Shown here piece by piece: positions 1-10,679 of a stretch of 64,000 nucleotides of DNA; within the stretch, counting starts at the first letter, position 1, and each line of letters starts with the position of its first letter. Under the pieces are notes generated by a model. That model saw nothing but the letters and a program-made list of their open reading frames with translations. It was not told the DNA's origin and searched no databases. A program made the position numbers and the translations under genes. The DNA lies in NCBI GenBank assembly GCA_006503475.1, contig RSEH01000042.1, forward strand, positions 124,001 to 188,000. The letters run 5' to 3'. The DNA comes from Stentor roeselii. Taxonomy: Eukaryota; Ciliophora; Heterotrichea; Heterotrichida; Stentoridae.

Positions 1-1
1 T

Positions 2-730
2 GCCAAAAGTGCCTCAGAGTCTTTCGCAATACCAGAATCCGAAGCATCTTCACAGCTAAAAGTCCTTCTCAAAGATGAATCAACCCTATTCCGAGTGATC
101 CGAGAAGAAATCCTTTCCTCAATCCAGCACAAAGGGTTACCCGCCAGTTCCGAGATCTGGGGAATAGACGAGAATCTCCTAATCCTTCTATCCTCCTCCT
201 ATTCTCTTCCAGATTCCTTCCGCGAGGTAAAAGAAGCAGGTGTGAACATAACCCCAAACGAGTTAAAATCGACCTCGACAGTCTCAGTCCAACCACAAGG
301 TCCAAACGACTCATCAACTCCAAAAAGAAAGAAAAAGTCTTCAGAAGACAAGCGAAAAGTCACAAGTTATTCAATCGAGCAAAAAATCGATGCCGTGAAA
401 GAATTCGTGAAAAGGACAAACCAAAGCGAAACAGCTCGAGAACTGAACATTCCAGCAGTGAACCTAATGAGATGGCGAGATAAAATCAGAAAAGAAGCCT
501 TTCAAGACGCGCATGTGGAAAACTTGTATGAATCTGCGAGAAGAGGACAGCGAAACAAAATGTTTAAAGAACTCGACATGAGGGTTTTTCAGTTGTATAA
601 AGAAAACACAGATAAAAGTGATGCGAAAATCGTGGGAATCGCTAAGGAACTTGTAAGGATTGATGAAAATGAACCGGCTGTTAAAGAACTATGGCTTACT
701 AGCTTTAAGAGACACTTTAAGCTTATTTAG
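2..730 (+). CDS. HTH (Psq/CENP-B-like) DNA-binding protein, 5' partial
   Basis: The frame is open from base 2 to the TAG at 728-730, so the gene begins left of the window; 242 codons are visible and no start is claimed. The middle holds a basic patch (KRKKKSSEDKRK) followed by a helix-turn-helix-like stretch (YSIEQKIDAVKEF, then ARELNIPAVNLMRWR) resembling the Psq/CENP-B N-terminal fold. That fold binds DNA in pipsqueak-type regulators and in Pogo/Tigger transposases. No DDE catalytic domain follows, because the protein ends about 70 residues later in a charged helical tail, so a host DNA-binding protein or a domesticated fragment both fit. Its stop lies 3 bp from the stop of the convergent next gene. 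Confidence 0.6.
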   Translation, partial: AKSASESFAIPESEASSQLKVLLKDESTLFRVIREEILSSIQHKGLPASSEIWGIDENLLILLSSSYSLPDSFREVKEAGVNITPNELKSTSTVSVQPQGPNDSSTPKRKKKSSEDKRKVTSYSIEQKIDAVKEFVKRTNQSETARELNIPAVNLMRWRDKIRKEAFQDAHVENLYESARRGQRNKMFKELDMRVFQLYKENTDKSDAKIVGIAKELVRIDENEPAVKELWLTSFKRHFKLI

Positions 731-733
731 GTA

Positions 734-1246
734 TTAATGGTTGATTGAAACTTGTTTTAACGGCTTTGGTTTTGATGAACGGTGAGTTGTTGCTTGTGAT
801 TCGAAAAATTTTAAGTCTTTTACACTTTTTGACTTGAGTTTTATGACCGGTCTTTTCATTTTTTTCGACTTTTTCTTAGGATCGTCGAGACTTGACTTCT
901 TTGCCCGGACTCGACTTGTGCTTGGCTGGTGGAAGAAGAGGCTTAGAAGAGAGGATTTTAAAGACCTGGTCTTTTCGGCGTTACACATTTTTTGGAGTTT
1001 TAGACGGTTTGAGATGCTTTCCATTGTTTCTAGCAACTTGAATTCAAGGCTTGGATCACGACGGTCTGTTGGTGACTGAGGAATGGGACTTAATTGGGTG
1101 CTTTCTGTGTCTAATGTTGTTCCATGAAGGAGGATTTCGTCTGTTTTGTGGATTTTGAAGTCTTGGTAAGACGCTAATGCTGTTCTACGAGAGTGCTTCT
1201 TGAATTGGTCTTCGTTCATTTTATATGAACTGATGGAATTAATCAT
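734..1246 (-). CDS. Small basic Ser/Lys-rich hypothetical protein
   Basis: A 170-residue frame on the minus strand with ATG at 1246-1244; a second in-frame ATG nine codons in is an alternative start. The protein is basic and rich in Lys, Ser and Arg (for example KKKSKKMKRPVIKLKSKS) with no recognisable domain, signal peptide or membrane segment. It may be nuclear or cytoskeletal, but this is only inferred from composition. It converges on the HTH gene with 3 bp between stop codons, so the two 3' UTRs must overlap. Confidence 0.5.
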   Translation of the reverse strand: MINSISSYKMNEDQFKKHSRRTALASYQDFKIHKTDEILLHGTTLDTESTQLSPIPQSPTDRRDPSLEFKLLETMESISNRLKLQKMCNAEKTRSLKSSLLSLFFHQPSTSRVRAKKSSLDDPKKKSKKMKRPVIKLKSKSVKDLKFFESQATTHRSSKPKPLKQVSINH

Positions 1247-1572
1247 TGAATTAATGATTAGATGAAGTTTGTCAAAGAATTTATAAATGAAGAATTATTT
1301 GTTTATTAATCGTTTTGATTTAGATTGAATTGGAATCAGTGAAATTTCGATTTATTTTAAATTTTTTGGAAGAATGAATCAGTGAAATTCGATTTTTTTT
1401 AGATTTTTTGGAATAAAAGTTCAGTGAAATTATTTTTTTTCAAGGAAGAGACTCTTTGATAACTTTTCAATTTTATAAACTGTTTGATAATAGAGAATAT
1501 AAATAAAACTTTCTATTGAATCAGCAAATGAATATTTAAAAAACTCCAAATTTTCACCGAATTTACAATTAT
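1247..1572. other. Intergenic, AT-rich
   Basis: About 325 bp between two minus-strand genes. Apart from the imperfect tandem repeat listed separately it is T-rich sequence with no gene. It should hold the promoter of the basic protein gene to its left. Confidence 0.6.
1334..1440. repeat. Imperfect tandem repeat, about 43-bp unit, 2.5 copies
   Basis: A unit beginning AATCAGTGAAATT and continuing into a T-run and TTTTTTGGAA starts at 1334 and 1377, with a truncated third copy whose TCAGTGAAATT starts at 1421. The spacing is therefore 43 and about 42 bp. The units differ at a few bases and in T-run length. Confidence 0.6.
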
Positions 1573-4197
1573 TTAATTCAACAACAAGGCAGTTTCCCTC
1601 AACAATCCATCCAAGATCAAGTCAGCCAAGTCCATCTTGCTTTGAGTTTCTTCATCTTCATAGTCAACCCAGAACATTTCCTCATGATTGACATCAAAAC
1701 AAAGTAACTTACTCATCCTTTCCTCTCTAGCAGCCTGCAACTCTTCATCATCTCCAAAGTTATCAAAGTTAAAAAAGACTCCCCCACGGATATCGTCCCA
1801 TCCTTGCATAACAATTTTGATTTTCTTATAAACCCTTTTGAGTTCCCCTTCTCCGAACAACAGCCTGGGCTCACAAATCCAAGGGTCAGGAACACCTTTA
1901 AGTCCGAAGGGCCTGACATGATTAAGAGCTTCATTAACACAGTCAAACATCATAGTGACATAAATTTCTCTTGCCTTTATCTTATTCCCCACCTTATTTT
2001 TAATGAAACTTCCTATTTCAGCAGGTAAGACTATCTCGAGATTCGGCCTTTTCGGAAGTTCTCCAACGTCAGTATTTTGTAAAAGGGCCAGTTTTGAAAG
2101 AGGGTCCATGAATGATGGAGTATTCGCAAGTTCTAAAAATTCTTCTTCGTTTTTACAGAGCTCTTCGAATAATGACTTCAGGTACCAGTCGATGCACTCG
2201 GGGCTTGGGTCGACTTCTTTTTCTTTAAAGGTGAATTTTATCAAGGATAAAAAAGTTGACAGTTCTTTTTCAAGTACTTCTTGGGCTAAGTCAGAGATGC
2301 TTGATGACAGGTCAGGTGAGGAAATCGGGATTTTATAAGATTTTACTGAAACACTTAAATCATTTTTTTCTTCCTGAGAATGACTCGCAGATGACTTGAC
2401 TAGAGCTGAAGAAAGTTCAGAAATATCTTTTTCTATAGAATTTTCAACTGACTCTGCCTTTTTCGATGAAAAAGATGTCAAAAGGGCTTCTTTTATAGCT
2501 GACTGGTTTGAAATAGAAGAACTTAAAACTTCAGCTTCTTTTGAAAGGTTTGTCTTGTTTAAGTCTTGTGAAACTTGTGAGGATGGAGAAGATTGACTCA
2601 TTTGAGAAATGTGAATTTCAGGAGATTCTCCAGTTTCAAGATCTTTATTTAAAATTTTTTCAAGAGATTGATGACTTGAGGACCAATTTTCACATTTTTT
2701 AGAAGATTTTAAAGAATTCGCTGCTGAAGACCCGATTAAGACTTGAGATTCTTGAGACTTGTATAAAGATTGGTTGAATGTCGGAGAAACTGCGACGTTG
2801 ATGCTATTTGAAGTCAAAAGATTAAATGAGTCATTTTCTATAGTTTCACTAGAAATCAAAGGATTCACGATAACATCTAAATTCAGCTGTTTAGGTCTTT
2901 TTAATTGGAATGAAGAAGGATTTGATTTGAATTTAAAACAAGAAGGATTGTTGCTTGACAAAGAGTCAAAATATTCTTCCTTCAAAGGCTTCGAATTTAT
3001 TGAAAAACCTTCTTCTTGATAAGAAGTGTTCAAGAAACTCACCCATTCGTTGTCGATTTGAAGGTTGTTGTCGCATGAAGAGTTCCTTGCCCTTTTCGAC
3101 TTCAGTCTTCGGAACCATCTCTGGATCTTTATCGCTGACTCGACCATCATCAAGTCGTATTTCAAGTTTACACGATCTTGAAGATTTTTCAACTTTTCTG
3201 ATAAAAAATCGCTGCTGACTCGAAAGTTCTTGTTTTTTTTTAGCTTCGGTTTTGAATGTTTACGGGAACCTAAAATCGCTATGAAAGAACTGCTCATTTC
3301 TTCGGTTTTTTGAAGGTTTTTAGATTTTTTTACACTTTTTGAGGATTTTTTCACCTTTAAAACTCGGGTTTTTTCCTTTTCCTTTAAAAGATTGTCAGGA
3401 TTTTTCAGGATTTCTTGAATTTTCTGGCTTTTTAAAGGGAAAAATTTTTCTTTTGTTGAATTTTCCCCGGTTTTTTGAGTCTTTTTTTTTAGATTTGGAC
3501 TTTTTTTAGTTTTTTTGGTTTTTTTTTCTTTGATTTGAGGAATTTCTTGGATTTTTCTTGGTTTTGAGCTTTTTTCAGCTCTAGTCCTTGCCCTAATCTC
3601 ATCATTTTCCCTAGAACTCGACCTTCCATCATCATTTTTCATTCTTCCAGTAGTCAAATCAGTAATTCTATGTTTAGAAAATCTTTTCACAGATTTCGAG
3701 TTGATTTCCTTAATTTTTTTGTTGACTTTTTCAAGTTTTTCCCTTAAATCATGTTTTTTTTCGATATTTTCAACAGTTTTCCTAAGATTTTCAGATTTTT
3801 CTTTAAGGATCAAATTGGAATGGTCGTTGATCAAATTTTTTTTCACCTTCGTTGTTCTTGCTGTTGTTCTTCGTGAAGACGGGCCTCTTGAAGACTGTCG
3901 AGGTGGCGAGTCAAGTCTTTTCAGAGCATTTTCGAGATTTTTTAAGGTTTTGAGTGTTTTGAAGCTTGCAGATCGCAAAGGGGACTTGCTTGAACTTTTA
4001 AGTCGATGAGTCGAGTTTTGAACTTGCTCGATTATTAAGGGTCTGCCTGAATCTGGAGATTTTTTAGGGACTTTGAAGTAAGAGTTCAGCTTACGACCGA
4101 TTATGTTCGACGCACTTGTTGATTGAAGTGTGTCGCGAGTTATTGACTTTGATAAAGGAGCGTTCCCTGATGCCCAGGTATCTAGATATGAGTCCAT
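1573..4197 (-). CDS. IQ-motif coiled-coil protein, cytoskeletal/centrosomal type
   Basis: An 874-residue single-exon frame, ATG at 4197. Residues about 75-330 are very basic and Lys/Ser-rich with coiled-coil heptads. Around residues 347-367 is an IQ-like motif (SAIKIQRWFRRLKSKRAR), which in known proteins binds calmodulin or EF-hand proteins such as centrin. A Ser-rich middle follows. The last 230 residues are globular and end in acidic DLADLILDGLLRETALLLN, recalling the C-terminal DUF4378-type domain of microtubule-associated TRM/CEP350-like proteins. That resemblance is by eye only. A basal-body or cortical-microtubule role fits a large ciliate but is inference. Confidence 0.65.
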   Translation of the reverse strand: MDSYLDTWASGNAPLSKSITRDTLQSTSASNIIGRKLNSYFKVPKKSPDSGRPLIIEQVQNSTHRLKSSSKSPLRSASFKTLKTLKNLENALKRLDSPPRQSSRGPSSRRTTARTTKVKKNLINDHSNLILKEKSENLRKTVENIEKKHDLREKLEKVNKKIKEINSKSVKRFSKHRITDLTTGRMKNDDGRSSSRENDEIRARTRAEKSSKPRKIQEIPQIKEKKTKKTKKSPNLKKKTQKTGENSTKEKFFPLKSQKIQEILKNPDNLLKEKEKTRVLKVKKSSKSVKKSKNLQKTEEMSSSFIAILGSRKHSKPKLKKNKNFRVSSDFLSEKLKNLQDRVNLKYDLMMVESAIKIQRWFRRLKSKRARNSSCDNNLQIDNEWVSFLNTSYQEEGFSINSKPLKEEYFDSLSSNNPSCFKFKSNPSSFQLKRPKQLNLDVIVNPLISSETIENDSFNLLTSNSINVAVSPTFNQSLYKSQESQVLIGSSAANSLKSSKKCENWSSSHQSLEKILNKDLETGESPEIHISQMSQSSPSSQVSQDLNKTNLSKEAEVLSSSISNQSAIKEALLTSFSSKKAESVENSIEKDISELSSALVKSSASHSQEEKNDLSVSVKSYKIPISSPDLSSSISDLAQEVLEKELSTFLSLIKFTFKEKEVDPSPECIDWYLKSLFEELCKNEEEFLELANTPSFMDPLSKLALLQNTDVGELPKRPNLEIVLPAEIGSFIKNKVGNKIKAREIYVTMMFDCVNEALNHVRPFGLKGVPDPWICEPRLLFGEGELKRVYKKIKIVMQGWDDIRGGVFFNFDNFGDDEELQAAREERMSKLLCFDVNHEEMFWVDYEDEETQSKMDLADLILDGLLRETALLLN

Positions 4198-4602
4198 TTC
4201 AATTAAATATGAATATTTGAATAGGGGTTTGCATTGAATAAGGAGGTTGAATAGGAGGGAAAGATTTAGGGAGGTGATTTTTTAGGGATTTTTTTATGTG
4301 ATGGGAATTTTTTAGAAGTTTTTTAAGCAGGCTTTGAATTTTATATATATGATTATACTTGAATCTCTTAATTATAATGACTATTATTGAACTCGGTATT
4401 CAAATATGTGTATAATCTTAATCAATAAGATATTTTTGAACTTTATTTATTTTATAATCGTTTAACTCTTTGAATTAAACCAAAGATCACTTAACTCACA
4501 TATCTAAATTTTTAATAAATATTTCATAAGACCAATTTTATTAACCATAACTCCTACCCATTAAATAAATATATGACTCCCTTTAATATAAACCTCTATT
4601 AT
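4198..4602. other. Intergenic, AT-rich
   Basis: About 400 bp between the start of the IQ protein gene and the end of the GAF protein gene, both on the minus strand. It is strongly AT-rich. I see no ORF, RNA or repeat; it should carry the IQ gene promoter. Confidence 0.6.
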
Positions 4603-6399
4603 CTACTTTCTCATAAGTATCAAAACTATAAAACTCTGCAAATAATGAATATTCCCTCTAAACCTCTTGTCCTTAATAACAACTTCAGGAATTTCCACTT
4701 TTTTCACCATAGAACGTTCTAAAAACTGCATCAGCATATCAGCCGAATGTTCAAAAACCTCAGTAACAACACATTTCAACACCCTTTCCTTTTCCTTCAT
4801 AACAAGTTCACAAAACATTTGATTAGCCATGATAACTTTTCCATCATAATCAACAGCAAGCATGACTTCATCTGAAAAGTCACAAACCTTTGCAGAAACT
4901 TGATTTTCTTTCAAATTTTCCTTCCAAAACTCATGACTTTCCAAGAACTGATTAACAACAATAGCAAAATTAACAGCTTTGACTTCATCCCTTTCATTAA
5001 ACCCTTTCTGTTTATTAACACAAAGCACGACTCCTTTTCTACCAACAGGAACAACGAGTACTTCTTTGAATCCTTTTTCATACTTTTTGTTATACATGCT
5101 GCACTCTTTGGCATCAATAAGCCTGAGACTTCTTTCAGAAGTCAGGCAAAGTCCAACGATGCTAAAGTTAACAGGAACTTTTTCATATTCAACTGGTTCA
5201 GTCGATACGATTAAATCGAGATTTTCCTTCGAAACTGCAAAAATCAGGACTTTTTCACAGAGAAGGAAACTTTTAATGCAATGGGCGAGGGACAGCAATG
5301 ATGACTTGTTGGGCATCGATGGAGAGGGCTCAATGGAAGGATTTTGAAAGGTGTCCTTGAAAAGCTTCCCGGCGAGGCCGAAGGCGAGTTGATTGGCAAC
5401 TTGACTGAGAAGAATGATTTCTTCTTTTATGAAGTCGGCTCTTTTGTTGGCGCATTCAAGGATTCCGATGGTTTCAGAGGAGAGTCGAAGAGGGACACAG
5501 ACCAAGTTGTTAGTTTTGAACTGGCCCAGCTCGTCGTATTTTTTGTCAAATTTTGGATCTTCGTAGGCTTGTGAAATGATTAGTGGCTTGTCGAATGCGG
5601 AGTAGAGGTGGAAGTAACCTTTCATTATTATCATTTGCTTTGTGATCTGACCGGCTTGGGCTACTGAGTACATGTGGTCTTTTTCACAGACGTACAAGAT
5701 AACCCTTTCCAAATCAATCAAATCCATCAACATTTCCAGGACCCGAGGCAAAAACACCTCAAACTTATTCATAAGCACCACATTTTTAATCGACAAGAAC
5801 AAACTCAAAGCCTCAAACAAAGAAATCCTAAAAGAAGTCACAATCGTATATCTTCCCGAAGCTCTTGCAGCTTGTTGTGCGGCTCTTCTCACTTCTTGTA
5901 AATTAGAAATCGCATTTAAAACTTCTGAACCAGCGAAATCGAAGTTTTTTTTCTGTGTTTTCGGTACTTTTTCGAGATCTGCCTTATGATTAGAGGTGTC
6001 AAAAACCTGAGAACCTGACCTAATCCGTTTTTTGCTTTTTTTTTCTTTGTTGTAAGATGAAAGAAGCATGTCGATTTCTTTCATGTTGTCTCCAGGCAAG
6101 GGCGGAAGCGAAGGAAGACTTTCTTTTAAGGTCTCTGTGATGTACTTTGTAAGGACTTGCACGTGATGCCGGAGTTCGTCGTTGTTTAAAGACAAGAGAC
6201 TGATTTTGTCGCTTTGCAGTTTCGACAACGTCCGTTGTTTCTGCAGTTCTGAATCTTTTTCCTTTAGAAGGTCTTTGAATACCAGCAGTCTTGACTCGAG
6301 GTCGTCGTATTGGCTTTGAAGCTGCTTTACTTCCATCTTTTGAAGTCGAAGGGTTTTTGGACGGTGAGTTGATGAAAGACGGACTTCGTTGTCACTCAT
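4603..6399 (-). CDS. Coiled-coil GAF-domain protein
   Basis: A 598-residue single-exon frame with ATG at 6399. Residues 15-80 form a coiled coil (KMEVKQLQSQYDDLESRL). About residues 185-345 are a GAF domain: LEMLMDLIDLERVILYVCE, then FDKPLIISQAYEDPKFD, then NNLVCVPLRLSSETIGILEC. A second, weaker GAF-like segment follows at about 365-480, and a PAS-like segment (DEVMLAVDYDGKVIMANQMF) near 515. GAF domains bind small ligands or mediate dimerisation; no cyclase, kinase or phosphodiesterase domain is attached here. It is head-to-head with a cyclic-nucleotide phosphodiesterase gene, so a cNMP-sensing role is possible but unproven. Confidence 0.75.
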   Translation of the reverse strand: MSDNEVRLSSTHRPKTLRLQKMEVKQLQSQYDDLESRLLVFKDLLKEKDSELQKQRTLSKLQSDKISLLSLNNDELRHHVQVLTKYITETLKESLPSLPPLPGDNMKEIDMLLSSYNKEKKSKKRIRSGSQVFDTSNHKADLEKVPKTQKKNFDFAGSEVLNAISNLQEVRRAAQQAARASGRYTIVTSFRISLFEALSLFLSIKNVVLMNKFEVFLPRVLEMLMDLIDLERVILYVCEKDHMYSVAQAGQITKQMIIMKGYFHLYSAFDKPLIISQAYEDPKFDKKYDELGQFKTNNLVCVPLRLSSETIGILECANKRADFIKEEIILLSQVANQLAFGLAGKLFKDTFQNPSIEPSPSMPNKSSLLSLAHCIKSFLLCEKVLIFAVSKENLDLIVSTEPVEYEKVPVNFSIVGLCLTSERSLRLIDAKECSMYNKKYEKGFKEVLVVPVGRKGVVLCVNKQKGFNERDEVKAVNFAIVVNQFLESHEFWKENLKENQVSAKVCDFSDEVMLAVDYDGKVIMANQMFCELVMKEKERVLKCVVTEVFEHSADMLMQFLERSMVKKVEIPEVVIKDKRFRGNIHYLQSFIVLILMRK

Positions 6400-6985
6400 T
6401 TTTATTTGGAGATGGGTTTAGCAGTGAAGAGTTGGTGGATTTAGAGGATTTGGGGGTTTATTCGGGTTTTTTAGGGTTTTTTTGAATGGTTTTCTTTGAT
6501 TTTTGAGGGGAAATTGGGTTTAATTTGAATAAAAGAATTTTTTAAGATAGTTTGAAAATGATTGAATTATCTGAGTTTCACTTGATTGTAAAAAAATTGA
6601 TAAAGTTTTTTGAAATTAGAGATTGATAAATATGATTATTTTGTGAAGATTTATGAAAATCCCGCGATGGTCAAAACTCATGAGATCGGCTTGAATAGAG
6701 AATCAAAACTATCTAAATTTTAATAAAAGTGTAGAGGTTTCATCATAGTTATCATTTTCACACCTGTTAATTGAAAATCGCTAAATTTAAAACTGTTTCT
6801 AAATTTTATTCCATATTAGTTTAGACCTAATCTGGCATGAAGATTAAATACGATATAATTATCCTTATAATAAAAAACTTCATCTATTTAATGGTTTTTA
6901 ATTCTTCGTTCAAGTCCTCCTCTTATCTAATCATTCTTAAAATGTATTGAAATCGTTTATCAGTCAACTCTCTAAAAAATTATAA
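6400..6985. promoter_or_regulatory. Divergent intergenic region (GAF protein / phosphodiesterase)
   Basis: 586 bp between two divergently transcribed genes, so it must contain both promoters. The left part is T- and G-rich and the right part AT-rich. No specific element can be assigned by eye. Confidence 0.5.
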
Positions 6986-9151
6986 ATGAAAGTAATGGAC
7001 AGTTCAAAAATTCTTCCAAATCTTGAAAAACATCCAAGTGATTTGAGTTTAAAATCGAAATTCAGCCTGTATTTCGCCAACAGAAAACACGAACACGACT
7101 TCCAAAAAGCGATTTTATCAGACATCGCTTCAACTTTAGGTATAAACCACCGTGAAAAGTGCAGAACACACATTCAAACATACACAATGACAGTTATTTT
7201 ATACATATCCAGCTATTTATCCTCATACCTAGAAAGTGACTTGAGTTTAAGGCAGTTTTTATTTGAGGCACTGACTCTTTCATGCCTTTTACTCCTAACA
7301 TCAGTGGTTCTTTTCCGATATATGGTAAAAGACCAGTCCTCATCAAAAAAGAGTGCCTTGTTAATAATCAGCTACATCTTGACACTAAGCTGCATAACAT
7401 TCAACACATCTTTCACAAGTTCACATATTTTCAAGTCTTCACAAGTGGCAGGCTTCAGTTCAATTTTAGGAGTTCTTCCATTGTTCTACAGTTCGAAGTT
7501 CACGGTCTTTAACTCTTTCTTGAAGTACCTTTCAGCGAACTTAATAATTTCATTGACTTTCCTGATACTTGCCTTACTTGGAAGTCAAAATATTCAAAAG
7601 ACTTTGATTGAGTTTTTTTTCTTGATTGGAGTGGTTTTTATTGAAAGTCACAATTTTTATCTGCAGGAAGTCTTGCTCAGGGAAAAGTTTGCAACGATGA
7701 ACAACTTGATTCTTCCTGAAAAGAAAAAAAATGAGGACTTTTCGCCTAAAACTGACATTGAAGAAATTACGAATATGCTTAAAGAATGCATTCAAATTAT
7801 TCCAATGATTGGCCAAAAGGATAAGAATAGGTTTTGTGCTGAAAAACTTTTTGATTATCTTTGCAAGGTCATGAATTTACTTGGAAATAGAAGTAGTGTT
7901 TATTCACTTGATTTGGAAGGGCTGGATAATAATATTGATAATGAGGATAAAAAGTTTATTGAAGAAACTTGCATTCAGCCAAGGAGGTCCTTGGCCCGGA
8001 ACTCAACAAAATATCTCGTCCGCAAGACCATCGACGTCTTACGAAACTACGAGATGCAAGAACTAGTAGGCCTTTTAAAGCGAATAGGCAAAGAATGGAA
8101 CTTCGACGTATTTTTCTTAAAAGACTGTACACAAGACAAACCTCTTCAAACCATCGGAAGTTTTTGCATGCAAAGATACCACCTAGACTCCTTATTTTCA
8201 ATAGACCAAAGTACATACGAGGACTTTTTCTCATCACTAGAAGGTCTTTACAAGCCAAATCCCTACCACAACTCTTGCCACGCATCAGACGTGTTATGTT
8301 CCTTCATGTTCCTAGTAAGCCAGAGTTTTTTCACAGATTTCATCCAAGACTACGAAGTCCTTGCAACAGTCATCGCGATTCTAGGCCACGACGTTGCCCA
8401 CCCAGGTCTAACAAACCGTTTCCTAATCAACTCCAAGCACCCCTTATCAATCACCTGTAACCCCTACTCAGACAACGACAGTTCAGTGCTTGAAAACATG
8501 CACTGTTCAACTACTTTTCAACTCATGTCATCTCCCAACAAAGACATGCTTCGAGGACTTGCGAAAGAATCAGCTTTAGCCGTTCGAAGCCTTATAATTG
8601 AAATGATCCTCGCAACTGACATGGCTAAACATTTCGACCTAGTCGGAAAATTCAAGGCAAAATTAAACTGTTCTGCTTTTTCATTCAAAAATCCTGAACA
8701 ACGAGCAGATGTGCTGAAAATTTTCACTAAAGCCTCAGACGTGGGCCATGCAGGGAAAAATATTGAACTTCATTCGAAGTGGACTGATTTGGTCTGTGAT
8801 GAATTTTTCTTACAAGGCGAGTTGGAGAAAAAACTCGAACTTCCTGTTTCGATGTACTGTGATAAAGACAAGACTGATCTTCCGAAGTCTCAAATTGGTT
8901 TTATCAAGAATATAGTGACGCCGGTTTATGAGTGTATACATCTTTGCTTTAACTCAGAAGCTATAAAAAACAACTGTTTAGACCAACTGGAGAAAAACAT
9001 TCAAATGTGGGAAAGTCACGCAAGACGCAAACGGGTCATGACCTTGTCTGTCGACTCAGCTGATGGACACTCGAACTACAAGGTCAGGACTGAAACGACC
9101 TTGTCTGGAAAGATCAGGTCTTCCATGGGCTCTTTGCTTGTGAATGAATGA
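6986..9151 (+). CDS. Membrane 3',5'-cyclic-nucleotide phosphodiesterase (class I PDE)
   Basis: A 721-residue single-exon gene, ATG at 6986 and TGA at 9149-9151. Residues about 60-225 contain roughly six hydrophobic segments (for example TVILYISSYLSSYL, FEALTLSCLLLLTSVVLF). The C-terminal half is a class I PDE catalytic domain with its metal-binding residues: HNSCHA near residue 425, HDVAHPG near 467, DVGHAGK near 585, and the substrate-pocket region QIGFIKNIVTPVYE. The enzyme hydrolyses cAMP and/or cGMP to 5'-NMP; specificity cannot be told. Membrane-spanning PDEs are common in ciliates and apicomplexans. It would act at a cell or organelle membrane with the catalytic domain in the cytosol. 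Confidence 0.95.
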   Translation: MKVMDSSKILPNLEKHPSDLSLKSKFSLYFANRKHEHDFQKAILSDIASTLGINHREKCRTHIQTYTMTVILYISSYLSSYLESDLSLRQFLFEALTLSCLLLLTSVVLFRYMVKDQSSSKKSALLIISYILTLSCITFNTSFTSSHIFKSSQVAGFSSILGVLPLFYSSKFTVFNSFLKYLSANLIISLTFLILALLGSQNIQKTLIEFFFLIGVVFIESHNFYLQEVLLREKFATMNNLILPEKKKNEDFSPKTDIEEITNMLKECIQIIPMIGQKDKNRFCAEKLFDYLCKVMNLLGNRSSVYSLDLEGLDNNIDNEDKKFIEETCIQPRRSLARNSTKYLVRKTIDVLRNYEMQELVGLLKRIGKEWNFDVFFLKDCTQDKPLQTIGSFCMQRYHLDSLFSIDQSTYEDFFSSLEGLYKPNPYHNSCHASDVLCSFMFLVSQSFFTDFIQDYEVLATVIAILGHDVAHPGLTNRFLINSKHPLSITCNPYSDNDSSVLENMHCSTTFQLMSSPNKDMLRGLAKESALAVRSLIIEMILATDMAKHFDLVGKFKAKLNCSAFSFKNPEQRADVLKIFTKASDVGHAGKNIELHSKWTDLVCDEFFLQGELEKKLELPVSMYCDKDKTDLPKSQIGFIKNIVTPVYECIHLCFNSEAIKNNCLDQLEKNIQMWESHARRKRVMTLSVDSADGHSNYKVRTETTLSGKIRSSMGSLLVNE

Positions 9152-9173
9152 AAAATTAGTAAGTTAATGTTTT

Positions 9174-10469
9174 TCAGAATTTCTTGAAAAAACGGGTTAG
9201 TCTTGATGGTTTTGGCTTTTGGTATAAATGTTGGATGTACTCGAAATTCAACTGGTTTTCAATCCAAATGTGCCACTTGTGGAATGGAACTTGCTCTTCT
9301 TTCGCACGGTGGTATAGGAAGGATGGTGGAAGAATACCGATTCGGTCCATGTGAGGAGAATTCATTTTTACTGCTTGGGCGGTTAGGATGAAGTATTCTT
9401 CGATTGGGTCACGCTTTGAAGGGGTTGGTAATAGATTTAGAGATAACTCGTGGGTTATTTCTAGTAGGGGAATTTGAACCATTGACGTGTAGCGGGGGGA
9501 ATAAGTCCTGAACCTGTCTGGACTTCTTAAAAATTTTGGAGAAAATCTTTCTTCATCTGAGTCCAAAGAAAGTCTTCCTTCATCGATTTCTAGCATTTGA
9601 AACTCAGTCATCAATGAGCTTGATCCTTGTGCCCATTCAGTCGTACCAGTAACTTGTTGTGAATCGAAAAACTTTATTTCTTCTTCAAATTTTTTAAGCT
9701 TTTCATTCAGTTTCAAGTTTAGAGCTTTATACTGCTTGATTTTTTTCATCATTTTTTCATTCGAATGCACTAAAATCTTCTGCATTTTTTCCGATTCCCT
9801 AACTTTTGCAATAGCATTTTTATATTTCAACAAATACCCCTCATTACTCCCCTTCAACTCTTCAGATTTCTTTTCAATTTCCAAAAGTCGATCATTAAGT
9901 CTTTCAACATTTTTCTGCAATTCAAAATTTTTCCCTACTTAAAACTTACTCGAAAGTATTTCACTCTGATTTTCATAAAAAATTTTAGCCTGCATTAAAT
10001 CTTCCTGATCAGCAAGTTGATTTAAAGTCCGAGCAGAGTTTTCCTGATATTTTTTCATATTATTTGCAAAAACCTTAAGTTTTCCTTCAGTCTTCGCTAA
10101 AGATTCAGAGATTTCATCACATCTGAGACTTCTTCCTTGAATTCTTTGTTCTAAAAACTTGTTTTCATTGATTAAAAATTGGTTTTCTTCACAAAGAGCT
10201 GTTTGGGTTTCTCTTAGCTTTTCTATTCTTGAGTTTAGTTCTTCGTTACTGTCAAGCAGGTACTTCGCGATGTCCAAAGCCACCTGAAGTTCTCTTTCTT
10301 TTTCAGTGAGATAAGAAATTGCATCTTGCAGTTCATCGACTGGAGAATGTTTATGAGAGTTCTGAGAAGCTCGCTTTTTAATGTAAGGAATACTTATTTG
10401 TGAGTAGATTTCTGAAAGCATTTTACGTAAGTTGTCACTTTCAGTTGTTGAGTAATGTTTTTGATTCAT
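9174..10469 (-). CDS. Coiled-coil protein, two exons joined by a 15-nt intron
   Basis: CDS is complement(join(9174..9934,9950..10469)), 426 residues. Two frames that look separate join when the 15-nt intron 9935-9949 is removed: exon 1 ends ..SEILS and exon 2 continues in frame as RKNFELQKNVERLNDR. Residues about 35-255 are nearly continuous coiled coil. The last 170 residues are non-coiled, contain Pro, Tyr and Trp (EQVPFHKWHIWIENQLNFEY) and end with a basic FKKF tail. No family is recognised; a structural cytoskeletal role is plausible. It converges on the PDE gene with 22 bp between stops. Confidence 0.75.
9935..9949 (-). other. 15-nt spliceosomal intron (coiled-coil gene)
   Basis: Read on the minus strand the intron is GTAAGTTTTAAGTAG. 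Retaining it ends the first frame at an in-frame TAA inside the intron; removing it fuses two coiled-coil frames. Confidence 0.9.
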
Positions 10470-10679
10470 TACTTAAAAATTATTCATTTATTTTAAGAAC
10501 TGAAAGTCGGCTGTGAAGGTTTATTAAAGTAATTGATTGGATATTAGAGATTTTTAATTAAAATTATAAAGATCTTGAATTTCGATTATCAAGATTTGTA
10601 TAAAATGATTATTTAAATGGAAAAAGACTAATATTTGATTATCTTATTTCCTAAGTTTTCACAATCCTAATCATTATAT